From the NCBI GenBank assembly GCA_900554535.1, contig USIA01000038.1, forward strand, positions 1 to 12,734: a stretch of DNA of 12,734 bases, in the 5' to 3' direction. This document shows positions 1-6,696 of this stretch, in pieces (positions within the stretch are counted from its first letter, which is position 1; each line of letters begins with the position of its first letter). The notes under the pieces were generated by a model. That model ran no database searches. It had not been told where the DNA came from and was given only the letters and a program-made list of their open reading frames with translations. The DNA comes from an uncultured Oscillospiraceae bacterium. GTDB taxonomy: Bacteria > Bacillota > Clostridia > Oscillospirales > Acutalibacteraceae. The translations under genes were made by a program, and so were the position numbers.

Positions 1-19
1 AAAGAGGAGGACCCAAATC

Positions 20-1438
20 GTGAAGCTGTATAATCCCCTGACCCGCCAGAAAGAGGAATTCGTGCCGATCACGCCCGGCGAGGTGAAAATCTATGCCTGT
101 GGGCCGACGGTTTATAATTATATCCACATCGGCAACGCCCGCCCGATCTGCGTCTTTGATGTGCTGCGCCGGTGGTTCGCCTATCGCGGCTACAAGGTCA
201 CCTATGTTCAGAATTTTACAGATATTGACGACAAAATCATCAATAAGGCCAATGAAGAGGGCACAGATTATCTGACCGTCAGCCGCCGCTATATTCAGGA
301 ATACAAAAAGGATGCGGCTGGCCTGAACGTCCGGCCGGCCGACATTCATCCGCTGGCCACGGAAAATATCCAGCAGATGCAGGAGATCATCCAGACCCTG
401 ATGAAAAAGGGCTATGCCTATGCCGCGGAAAATGGAGACGTCTATTTCCGAACGAAAAAAGACCCTGGTTATGGGAAATTAAGCCACCAGCCCATGGAGG
501 ACCTGATGGCCGGCGCGCGCATCGCACCCGGAGAAGTCAAAGAGGATGCCATGGATTTTGCCCTGTGGAAGGGCGCAAAGCCCGGCGAGCCGTACTGGGA
601 TTCTCCCTGGGGAAAAGGCCGGCCGGGCTGGCACATCGAGTGTTCCGCCATGGCGCGGCGCTACCTGGGCGAAACCATTGACATCCACTGCGGCGGCCAG
701 GATCTGATCTTTCCGCACCACGAAAATGAGATTGCGCAGAGCGAATGCTGCAACGGCGTCCCGTTCGCGCATTATTGGGTGCACAACGGCTATATCAATG
801 TGGACAACAAGAAGATGAGCAAGAGCCTGCACAATTTCTTCACGGTGCGCGAGGTCGCCGATGCGTATGGCTATGAGCCGATCCGCTATCTGATGGTCAG
901 CTCGCATTACCGCATGCCCATTAACTACAGCGTAGACGTGGTCGCGCAGTGCAAGGCGTCCCTGGACCGGCTGTATAACTGCCGTGACAACCTGTTGTTC
1001 GCATTGAAAAATGCACCGGAAACAGAGCAGCCCGGCGATGCCGCGGTCCGCGAGAAGTTCGCCGCCTGTCAGAAGGCCTTTGAGGACGCAATGGACGACG
1101 ACCTCAACACGGCGAATGCCCTTGCCGCGCTGTTCGACCTGGTGCGCGAGTGCAACACAGCGCTCAACGCCGGCGTTGGCAAGGCACTGTGCCAGGCAAT
1201 GTACGACCTATTTATGAAACTGGCGGATGTTTTGGGTCTGCTGTATAGCCGCCCGCTGCCCGGCGCATCGGAACAGGATGGCGAAACCGCAGAGATCGAG
1301 GCGCTGATTGCCGCACGCGCCGAGGCGCGTAAGGCGAAAAACTGGGCGGAAGCCGACCGCATCCGCGACGAACTCAAGGCGCGCAAGATCATCTTGGAGG
1401 ATACCCCGCAGGGCGTCAAATGGCACAAGGCGGAATGA
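20..1438 (+). CDS. cysS: Cysteinyl-tRNA synthetase
   Basis: Cytoplasmic class I aminoacyl-tRNA synthetase that charges tRNA-Cys with cysteine using ATP (EC 6.1.1.16). The 472-residue length is typical of the family. Visible motifs are the HIGH-type signature HIGN at residues 36-39, KMSKS at 265-269, and the expected zinc ligands Cys27, Cys208, His233 and Glu237 (in HHENE). The C-terminus carries the usual helical anticodon-binding region. I chose the GTG start at 20 because a strong ribosome binding site (AGAGGAGG, bases 3-10) lies 9 bases upstream and the product begins with the family-typical MKLYNPLTRQKEEF. The gene is clearly GC-richer than everything to its right, so it marks the ancestral chromosome backbone. 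It is followed by a strong terminator. Identification is secure. Confidence 0.98.
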   Translation: MKLYNPLTRQKEEFVPITPGEVKIYACGPTVYNYIHIGNARPICVFDVLRRWFAYRGYKVTYVQNFTDIDDKIINKANEEGTDYLTVSRRYIQEYKKDAAGLNVRPADIHPLATENIQQMQEIIQTLMKKGYAYAAENGDVYFRTKKDPGYGKLSHQPMEDLMAGARIAPGEVKEDAMDFALWKGAKPGEPYWDSPWGKGRPGWHIECSAMARRYLGETIDIHCGGQDLIFPHHENEIAQSECCNGVPFAHYWVHNGYINVDNKKMSKSLHNFFTVREVADAYGYEPIRYLMVSSHYRMPINYSVDVVAQCKASLDRLYNCRDNLLFALKNAPETEQPGDAAVREKFAACQKAFEDAMDDDLNTANALAALFDLVRECNTALNAGVGKALCQAMYDLFMKLADVLGLLYSRPLPGASEQDGETAEIEALIAARAEARKAKNWAEADRIRDELKARKIILEDTPQGVKWHKAE

Positions 1439-1584
1439 CAACATCCTGAGGCCAGTTCACGTCTCTGGCACGATGTGATATGTGCCCATTTGGCAAAACA
1501 GCTGCTGTCTGTCTCCTCAAAAATCCTTGAAAATCTGAGCGAGTGGAAATCCGCTTCCTATCCCGATTTGCAATTTGATTGAGT

Positions 1585-1633
1585 CCAACCCCGCTGCCTT
1601 TCTGAAAATGGACAGCGGGGTTGGTTTCGTTTT
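1585..1633 (+). terminator. Rho-independent terminator of cysS
   Basis: A perfect 12-bp stem (CCAACCCCGCTG at 1585-1596 pairing with CAGCGGGGTTGG at 1613-1624) with a 16-base loop is followed by the T-rich run TTTCGTTTT. It lies about 150 bases after the cysS stop. The intervening bases 1439-1584 hold no gene that I can recognise. Confidence 0.88.
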
Positions 1634-1650
1634 GCGCCGGACAGATCAAA

Positions 1651-1690
1651 AGCCCCCGGAAATCACATTCTCATGCGATCTTCGGGGGCT
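1651..1690. repeat. Second GC-rich inverted repeat, possible terminator remnant
   Basis: AGCCCCCG at 1651-1658 pairs with CGGGGGCT at 1683-1690 across a 24-base loop. The following GTCGTTTGG is a poor T-run, so terminator function is doubtful. It sits directly after the cysS terminator, close to where base composition drops, so it could also be a relic of an insertion junction. Confidence 0.4.
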
Positions 1691-1698
1691 GTCGTTTG

Positions 1699-2205
1699 GT
1701 GGCACTCGCGGAAATCCCCTCGAAGAATTACCAAAGGATTCTCGAGTTTAAATTTTCCTGTCATGCCGGACGCTTATCCGCGTCCGATACTGATATTATC
1801 TCACATAACCCAAAAAATGACAAGAGAGAAAATTCAGATTATTATAGTGACAAAAAGAAGGTAGAAAGCCTTCAGCAGCCATACCAAAGGATTTTCACTG
1901 CCGAGGAAACACAAAAGATCATTAAGGATTATCAGTCTGGCAAAGCAAGCTACGAACTAGGGGCTGAGTATAACTGCAGTAAAACTACCATTATAAAGCT
2001 CTTAAAGCAACAAGGAGTTGCTATCCGCAAAGGTGGTCGAGGTCGGGCAAAAATCGATGATGGTAAGGTGATTAGAATGTATAAAGAAATGCATACTATA
2101 AAAGAAATTGCCAAGAGCCTGAGCGTAGACACTCAAGTCATTTCCAGATGCTTAAAGGAAAATGGAATCAAGCTCAGGAACAGATGGGATTATCCGGAAA
2201 AATAA
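1699..2205 (+). CDS. Small double helix-turn-helix protein, 5' end uncertain or damaged
   Basis: The clear coding part begins around base 1862. It contains two helix-turn-helix units of the kind found at the C-terminus of serine recombinases (HTH_7/Hin type). The first follows FTAEETQKIIKDYQSG with the recognition-like segment CSKTTIIKLLKQQG. The second follows KIDDGKVIRMYKEMHTIKE with SVDTQVISRCLKENG. No recombinase catalytic domain is present. The reading frame stays open back to 1621, but the only possible starts are TTG 1621, TTG 1696 and GTG 1699, none with a convincing ribosome binding site. The part between 1699 and 1862 does not look protein-like. An ATG at 1817 in another frame would join this frame if one A were added to the A5 run near 1853. 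I therefore suspect a truncated or frameshifted gene. The role is probably DNA binding; it could be a recombinase remnant. Confidence 0.5.
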   Translation: MALAEIPSKNYQRILEFKFSCHAGRLSASDTDIISHNPKNDKRENSDYYSDKKKVESLQQPYQRIFTAEETQKIIKDYQSGKASYELGAEYNCSKTTIIKLLKQQGVAIRKGGRGRAKIDDGKVIRMYKEMHTIKEIAKSLSVDTQVISRCLKENGIKLRNRWDYPEK

Positions 2206-2221
2206 AGATGACAAGACAACA

Positions 2222-2252
2222 ATTTACCGAGCGGGTATTCCCGCCCGGTGCC
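2222..2252. terminator. Possible weak bidirectional terminator between convergent genes
   Basis: GCGGG-TATT-CCCGC forms a short GC hairpin with partly pairable flanks (CCGAGCGGG/CCCGCCCGG). It lies between two genes that converge here. There is no strong T-run on either side, so the call rests on position and stem only. Confidence 0.35.
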
Positions 2253-2258
2253 CATACC

Positions 2259-2609
2259 TTAATCATAGTAAATACTTTTTGGTTTTTGGGGCATGGTTTC
2301 ATATGACTTAAGAATAACTCTGAACACATTTCTATTGGCACCTTTGTAGATGATATAGTCGTAAACCCATTCGCCAAATTCACAAATCAATTCCCCTAGC
2401 AGTTCATGCATGAAAGCCTGAGTTGTGTAGTTGATGCCAGTAAAATCTAACTCTATTGCATCAATATAGTCGCTGATGTCAGCTTCAGCACAAGTTTTGA
2501 GAAGGAAAAACGCAGGCGTAAGCACCAGAGTTCTAACCTTTTTGGCTCCTTCTAGATTAACGGCGCAGTTGCCAAACAATTTTGCTAGAGAGATTGTAAC
2601 TTTTTCCAT
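2259..2609 (-). CDS. STAS-like (DUF4325-type) protein
   Basis: A 116-residue protein. The middle and C-terminal part matches the pattern I associate with STAS-like DUF4325 domains: a strand ending in a buried acid and aromatic (AIELDFTGINYTTQ, about residues 50-63), then an amphipathic helix with F-x-x-E-L-L-G (FMHELLGELICEFG), then IIYKGANRNVFRVIL near the end. Such small domains occur in accessory regions beside regulators and methyltransferases; their function is not well defined. No catalytic residues or membrane segment are seen. The ATG at 2609 is the only sensible start, because the next Met is inside the domain. There is no ribosome binding site; a consensus promoter lies so close that the message is probably leaderless. 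The gene points away from the XRE gene across a shared regulatory region. The family assignment is from pattern memory and moderate. Confidence 0.6.
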   Translation of the reverse strand: MEKVTISLAKLFGNCAVNLEGAKKVRTLVLTPAFFLLKTCAEADISDYIDAIELDFTGINYTTQAFMHELLGELICEFGEWVYDYIIYKGANRNVFRVILKSYETMPQKPKSIYYD

Positions 2610-2618
2610 AATACAGTA

Positions 2619-2646
2619 ATTATATAAAAAATGTAAATTTTGTCAA
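2619..2646 (-). promoter_or_regulatory. Consensus sigma-A promoter for the STAS-like gene, near-leaderless
   Basis: On the minus strand a perfect -35 TTGACA (2641-2646) and a perfect -10 TATAAT (2619-2624) are separated by 16 bases. The ATG starts 10 bases after the -10, so transcription would begin at or within about 3 bases of the start codon. Confidence 0.75.
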
Positions 2647-2702
2647 AAAAATCACAATATTTCAAATGCATGTCAATGGACAAATATAATTAAAATAGAG
2701 GT

Positions 2703-2741
2703 GTTCAGCTATACGGCAGGTGTGGTATACTCTACCTGAAC
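2703..2741 (+). promoter_or_regulatory. Promoter with nested operator-like inverted repeat for the XRE gene
   Basis: TATACT at 2726-2731, preceded by TGG, gives an extended -10; a weak -35 lies near 2703-2709. CAGGT (2717-2721) and ACCTG (2734-2738) form an inverted repeat centred within this -10, and an outer pair GTTCAG (2703-2708)/CTGAAC (2736-2741) overlaps it. ACCTGA recurs at 2811-2816. This is what an autoregulated repressor promoter looks like. The product binding here is inferred to be the XRE protein downstream. Confidence 0.5.
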
Positions 2742-2751
2742 CTTATTTTTT

Positions 2752-2779
2752 TACTTGTATATGACGCAGTTCACAAGTA
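2752..2779. repeat. Inverted repeat in the divergent intergenic region
   Basis: TACTTGT (2752-2758) and ACAAGTA (2773-2779) form 7-bp arms with a 14-base spacer. The spacing suits a two-helical-turn operator site in the leader of the XRE gene. A further weak -10-like TACAAT lies at 2825-2830. Otherwise the 2610-2864 interval shows no gene. Confidence 0.4.
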
Positions 2780-2864
2780 TTTTACTTCATTACATATAAT
2801 CTGATAAGTTACCTGAGTTCACAGTACAATGAGGGTATCATATCGGAAATGAGGTGTAGAATAC

Positions 2865-3188
2865 TTGTCGGCTGAGAACTATATCATTGAGCGCATAGAG
2901 GAATTGTGTGAGAAAAAGCATATGAGCAGATATCGACTCGCTCAGAAATCAGGAATTGCTCAGTCATCAATTTCTACGTTGCTGAACCGGAAAAGCGTAC
3001 CCACAATCCAAACTTTAGAAAAAATATGTGATGGTTTTGGTATCACTTTATCACAGTTCTTTGCCGAAGACGAAAAAGTTTTGGATCTGACCAAAGATCA
3101 GGAAGAACTGCTAAAGGACTGGAACTCTATGGATAGTCGGCAACAGGAATTGGTGAAAGCGTATATACAGGGAATTATCAGGAAATAA
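2865..3188 (+). CDS. XRE-family helix-turn-helix transcriptional regulator
   Basis: A 107-residue DNA-binding protein. An HTH_3 (Cro/CI-like) domain covers about residues 5-65: RLAQKSGIAQSSISTLLNRK holds the turn and the recognition helix, followed by PTIQTLEKICDGFGITLSQFF, which is typical of the family. The C-terminal tail (about 70-107, DQEELLKDWNSMDSRQQELV) is helical and could mediate dimerisation. The start is TTG at 2865, chosen because GAGGTG (2851-2856) sits 8 bases upstream and no better in-frame start exists. The upstream region carries inverted repeats over its promoter, so autoregulation is likely (inference). It also faces the STAS-like gene divergently and may control that. A terminator overlaps the stop codon, so the lipoprotein behind it is probably only partly co-transcribed. 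Confidence 0.9.
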   Translation: MSAENYIIERIEELCEKKHMSRYRLAQKSGIAQSSISTLLNRKSVPTIQTLEKICDGFGITLSQFFAEDEKVLDLTKDQEELLKDWNSMDSRQQELVKAYIQGIIRK

Positions 3189-3228
3189 GGACGTCTTTTC
3201 TGCTAGGCAGGAGCGTCCTTTTTCTTTT
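3187..3228 (+). terminator. Rho-independent terminator of the XRE gene
   Basis: AAGGACG (3187-3193, overlapping the stop codon) pairs with CGTCCTT (3214-3220), with a 20-base loop, followed by TTTCTTTT. It separates the XRE gene from the lipoprotein gene. Confidence 0.75.
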
Positions 3229-3242
3229 GTGAGAGGCGACTG

Positions 3243-3878
3243 ATGAAGCAAAGAAATCTATTCCTTTTATTTTCCCTTATGATTATACTCACTGGCTGCA
3301 GTGTAACACCTCACGAAGAAGCCAAAACTGATAACCAAGAGACAGAATATGAGCTGACATTAGAATCTGCCGTTGATCAGGAAGACTGTTTTGTGTGCGG
3401 CAACCCGCCTGGCGGACTGCTTGACTACTATTATAAATTTGATTCTATCGGTATTATTTACTGGCCGGATCTGGCTGTAATAGACACAGGCGTGCGCACT
3501 TACGATGATGATGGGAATGAAACGCTGGAAGGCGGTTCTAGTACACGTATTTCTTCTTTTGGTGAAGGTAATGGCTCTATCGCGTGCAATCCGTGGCCGG
3601 AGCGTGGAATCTCCGAAGTGAAGATTTATCTGGGGGATGCGGATGGACTGGACTGCGAACCGCTGACGGAGCAGCTTTGCCAGAATTGTCTGGACAAAGT
3701 CTGTGGATTTTATACTGATCACGTGAACAGTGACGACGAGGAGTACCTTGCCAGTACCCGTTATTCCCTAATTGACTTTACTACCGGAGAGCTGTACACC
3801 CTGAGTAATCCTTACCGGGGTTATAGTATCCGGGATTATATTGTCCGCTATGATTTTGAAAAACAGGGGGATGTATAG
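3243..3878 (+). CDS. Putative cysteine-rich surface lipoprotein, family unknown
   Basis: A 211-residue protein with a clear type II (lipoprotein) signal peptide: MKQR, a hydrophobic stretch LFLLFSLMIIL and the lipobox LTGC, so Cys19 should be lipidated and the mature protein anchored outside the cytoplasmic membrane. The ATG at 3243 has GAGAGG about 7 bases upstream. The mature part is acidic and contains further cysteines in two clusters: CFVCG near residue 50, and one within CEPLTEQLCQNCLDKVC near 140-156. That spacing suggests disulfides or metal binding. I recognise no catalytic motif and no named family. The gene lies 54 bases after the XRE gene, behind a terminator, and no strong promoter of its own is visible. 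A role in the nearby defence island is not indicated. Confidence 0.8.
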   Translation: MKQRNLFLLFSLMIILTGCSVTPHEEAKTDNQETEYELTLESAVDQEDCFVCGNPPGGLLDYYYKFDSIGIIYWPDLAVIDTGVRTYDDDGNETLEGGSSTRISSFGEGNGSIACNPWPERGISEVKIYLGDADGLDCEPLTEQLCQNCLDKVCGFYTDHVNSDDEEYLASTRYSLIDFTTGELYTLSNPYRGYSIRDYIVRYDFEKQGDV

Positions 3879-3941
3879 ATCTGATGGTGGTTTATGCGCC
3901 AGAGCGGGAATTAGAATAGCCCTCCTCTAAATTTTGCTCAA

Positions 3942-3989
3942 CAAATGCGGACATTAAGCAATAAAAATCTACTCAAATATCCGCATTTG
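3942..3989. repeat. 10-bp inverted repeat between convergent genes
   Basis: CAAATGCGGA (3942-3951) and TCCGCATTTG (3980-3989) are perfect inverted arms around a 28-base AT-rich loop. It lies between the 3' ends of the lipoprotein gene and the leftward UvrD-like gene. It may act as a weak bidirectional terminator, but no long T-run follows on either strand. Confidence 0.5.
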
Positions 3990-4022
3990 ATTGACTTTTA
4001 CTTTAGTAATGTCAAATTTCCT

Positions 4023-5042
4023 CTACTCATTGATGAGGTAAACTTTTCCATGTGCTCGCGTGATTGCAACGTACAACTTATTTTTAGTTGACGGCTGTAG
4101 CTCATGTAGTTTTTGGGCGGCGTATTTTGCAGCAGTGGTCTTATTCAGCAATACGCACACGTCACAATAGTGATCCTCGCCTTTGGTTTCGCCCCAATTT
4201 TTATGTCCAGCTCCAAATTTTGAGCTTCCTCTATAATGTAACTTTACAATACTGGGGTCATCCAAAATATTGTCAATTTGAGATTGATCGGAAACAAAAA
4301 CTATATCGCTTGTCTCGTCGCCTGCTTCTAATGTTCGATTAGACGAGATTTCGATCCCTAAATTCTTAGTAATAAAGTCACAAATACTAGGACTACAACG
4401 CCAACTTTTAACAAGTGATGTTCTGTCGGACATAAATCCCTGCCTTGCAAATCGCGTCTCGTATTTAGAGAAGTCGTCAAAAAGGCTTTTATTGGTGGTG
4501 CCATCCCTACTTGTGTCGTAGGTGTGTTGATAAAAATCCCCAACAAAAAGCATGTTCATATTCGCCGTCATGAGTTGCTCAAGAAAAGAAAAGTCACGGC
4601 CTGCTATGTCCTGCACTTCATCAACAATAAATTCGTCAAAATACTTTTCTAATCGCTTTTTTACTTTTTCTGTGGCGCCAGATTCTTCAATCAGTAGGGC
4701 AAGCCGATTACTGTAGATATATCCTGCAGAAGTAATGTAGTATGCTCTGTTGTTTTTTTTCAATCGATTGTTGGAATTTCTTTCATAAAATATGCCTTTT
4801 GCCTTAACTTTGTCTGACAGGAACGGCTTATAGCAAAAACGATAAAGAAACGTAAAATATTTCATGACACAGATATTTTCTGGCCAAACTCCGTTAAATT
4901 TTTTCAAGATTTTTTCACACAAATTATTGTAATTCCCAATCGTATAAGTCACAATAAGTGATCGTTTATTGCGGCAAAGAGAATCAATAATATAAGTTGT
5001 TTTTCCCGACCCAGCAACAGCAAAAATTACTCGCTTATCCAT
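4023..5042 (-). CDS. Compact UvrD/GajB-like superfamily 1 helicase
   Basis: A 339-residue ATP-dependent DNA helicase-like protein. Motifs in order are: Walker A AVAGSGKTT (residues 8-16), motif II DEVQD (141-145), motif III GDFYQ (168-172), motif IV-like SWRCSP (213-218), and motif VI VAITRA (325-330) almost at the C-terminus. This is the UvrD/PcrA/Rep signature set, but the protein is about half the length of housekeeping UvrD and also shorter than the roughly 490-residue Gabija GajB, so accessory 1B/2B subdomains must be reduced. The ATG at 5042 has GAGGGG just upstream and overlaps the OLD-like gene by 16 bases, which implies translational coupling. By analogy with Gabija it would partner the upstream ATPase-TOPRIM nuclease in anti-phage defence (inference). 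All ATPase motifs are intact. It is the last gene of the leftward cluster. Confidence 0.85.
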   Translation of the reverse strand: MDKRVIFAVAGSGKTTYIIDSLCRNKRSLIVTYTIGNYNNLCEKILKKFNGVWPENICVMKYFTFLYRFCYKPFLSDKVKAKGIFYERNSNNRLKKNNRAYYITSAGYIYSNRLALLIEESGATEKVKKRLEKYFDEFIVDEVQDIAGRDFSFLEQLMTANMNMLFVGDFYQHTYDTSRDGTTNKSLFDDFSKYETRFARQGFMSDRTSLVKSWRCSPSICDFITKNLGIEISSNRTLEAGDETSDIVFVSDQSQIDNILDDPSIVKLHYRGSSKFGAGHKNWGETKGEDHYCDVCVLLNKTTAAKYAAQKLHELQPSTKNKLYVAITRAHGKVYLINE

Positions 5043-6595
5043 TCAATTCCCCTCTTTATATAGTTGGGGACTATTATCTTATTCTCTTGAGAAAGTAGGG
5101 TATATGCGGCCTCCGTTTTATTGTTTAGCATATAATCCAATGCAGATGAACTAAACAGTTTGTCACATAACGCCGTGTTATCTTTATAGAGAACAACTTC
5201 AAAAGTCCGTTTATTATTGTCGGTTTCGTAAAAAATTTCTATATTTGGATTGGATACATAATCCTGATATTTATCAACGCAGTGTTTTTGATAGTCTTTA
5301 TCGTTATCCGTTATCACGGCGACCTTACATCCTGTAAGTTTTGCAATATCCAGATATCGCTTGAAACTGAGTCCCCGCACATCAATAATATGGATGTCGT
5401 TAGACTCTGGGGAGCAGCCAACGCATTCCTCACAAAACTTTTCCATTAACATATACTCTGCGGGGCCTTCAACCAAAATAGCCTTTTTTGCCAGTGCAAA
5501 TTCTATGATGCTCGCCGGTGGAGCTTTCATGAAATACTTAGCAGTGTCACTGCTTAAATCTTTCAGCATAACTGGCTTATCAGTACCTTCAATATGCATT
5601 ATCAAAAGATTTTTTAATTCCAGCCGTGTGCTGATTAAGCTATTATGTGTTGTAATAAAAAGCTGTCCATTCTGGGTCTCGGACACTCGTTGAATCAATT
5701 TGCGAAGGTTAACCGGGCTTAGATGGTTCTCTGGTTCTTCAACTAGGATTACATCGACATTTTCGCCAGATCGTTCAAGTGCAAAGTCGGTCTTTATAAA
5801 GATCTGCTTGCCAGTGCCTTTGCTGTCAATCCCAATTTCGTCTTCATAAATCATTAAGTCCGATTCAAAATCCGTTACAGAACCGTTCCTTAACCCAAAC
5901 ATATAGTGCTTGTCAGCAGGCACCCGTTCGTTGAGGTCTTTTAAGCTCTCAGCTTGGAAATTTGTTCGCATTTGTCGGTAGCTGCTTTTATGACCCGCTC
6001 GTTCCTTCACGTCTTGCTCAGTATATCGCATATACATTCGACGAATAAAATCGGTTGTTGCATACTCCGAGTTCATGGTAGAGCTATCGATCAGAATGCT
6101 GCGTATTTTCTTTTTGTAGCCAGTATAGCCTTCATCTGCAAAAGTAGAAAAACGGACGGAATAATAATCATACGGAAAATAGTTAGGGTCAGCCGACAGA
6201 ACTGACATAATCTCTGTGCGATAATCTGAATTTGGCTCGCACACCAAACGAATTCCATCACAGGTAGCGCCATCCAGATTATTGTCTCCGCACATTGTGA
6301 AGTCAAAATTGTCGCCCGACAAGTATAACTCGACCCTTAAAACAGGCAAGTTATCAAAAGTTCTTTCTCCAGAATTAAACTCCCTTACAGCCTCAACATT
6401 AAGTAATCGGTCTAGACCAATTGACTCAACACGGCGTATATTACCACCAGCGACTAAATCAATAGCCTCTAGAACGCTACTTTTTCCAACTTCATTATCA
6501 CCTACAAAGATATTGATTTTTTCATTGGGCGTTATTGTATAGTCCTTAAATCTTCTGAAATTCAAAAGCCGAATTTTTGTTATGATTGCTGACAC
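5027..6595 (-). CDS. OLD-family ATP-dependent endonuclease (ABC-type ATPase plus TOPRIM), GajA-like
   Basis: A 522-residue protein. The N-terminal ABC/SMC-like ATPase shows FRRFKDYT, then Walker A GDNEVGKSS (residues 32-40), a signature-like SKGTGKQ (258-264), Walker B VILVEEPENHLS (282-293) and the H-loop TTHNSL (315-320). The C-terminal TOPRIM nuclease domain begins at about 370 with AILVEGPAE (catalytic Glu377) and has ITDNDKD (428-434), giving the D-x-D pair. This ATPase-TOPRIM order defines the OLD family, as in Gabija GajA, a DNA endonuclease. The start is GTG at 6595, with AGAGG 7 bases upstream. The gene overlaps the UvrD-like gene by 16 bases, the same pairing as gajA-gajB. It lies about 100 bases behind the restriction-like operon without a clear terminator between them. 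The family is secure; the Gabija-type defence role is inferred. Confidence 0.9.
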   Translation of the reverse strand: MSAIITKIRLLNFRRFKDYTITPNEKINIFVGDNEVGKSSVLEAIDLVAGGNIRRVESIGLDRLLNVEAVREFNSGERTFDNLPVLRVELYLSGDNFDFTMCGDNNLDGATCDGIRLVCEPNSDYRTEIMSVLSADPNYFPYDYYSVRFSTFADEGYTGYKKKIRSILIDSSTMNSEYATTDFIRRMYMRYTEQDVKERAGHKSSYRQMRTNFQAESLKDLNERVPADKHYMFGLRNGSVTDFESDLMIYEDEIGIDSKGTGKQIFIKTDFALERSGENVDVILVEEPENHLSPVNLRKLIQRVSETQNGQLFITTHNSLISTRLELKNLLIMHIEGTDKPVMLKDLSSDTAKYFMKAPPASIIEFALAKKAILVEGPAEYMLMEKFCEECVGCSPESNDIHIIDVRGLSFKRYLDIAKLTGCKVAVITDNDKDYQKHCVDKYQDYVSNPNIEIFYETDNNKRTFEVVLYKDNTALCDKLFSSSALDYMLNNKTEAAYTLLSQENKIIVPNYIKRGIEWISE

Positions 6596-6631
6596 AGCCT
6601 TACCTCTTTCTTAAACTAAAAGCATACGTAT

Positions 6632-6641
6632 GAAAATTATC
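6632..6641. promoter_or_regulatory. Perfect palindrome upstream of the OLD-like gene
   Basis: CATACGTATG is a perfect 10-bp palindrome in the 101-base AT-rich gap between the helicase and OLD-like genes. It may be a protein binding site. No convincing promoter or terminator is visible in this gap, only a short CAGAG/CTCTG hairpin. Confidence 0.3.
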
Positions 6642-6696
6642 ATGTACCGATTAAAAATCTATATACTACACAGAGCCTCTCGTTTCTCTGCTTTAC

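Noticed and set aside
479..907. Minus-strand open frame inside cysS
   Set aside because: It is a shadow in GC-rich coding DNA; it is antisense to the conserved synthetase core.
2703..2864. Possible CRISPR or tandem-repeat array in the intergenic region
   Set aside because: The repeats are short, few and irregularly spaced, without spacers; they fit operators better.
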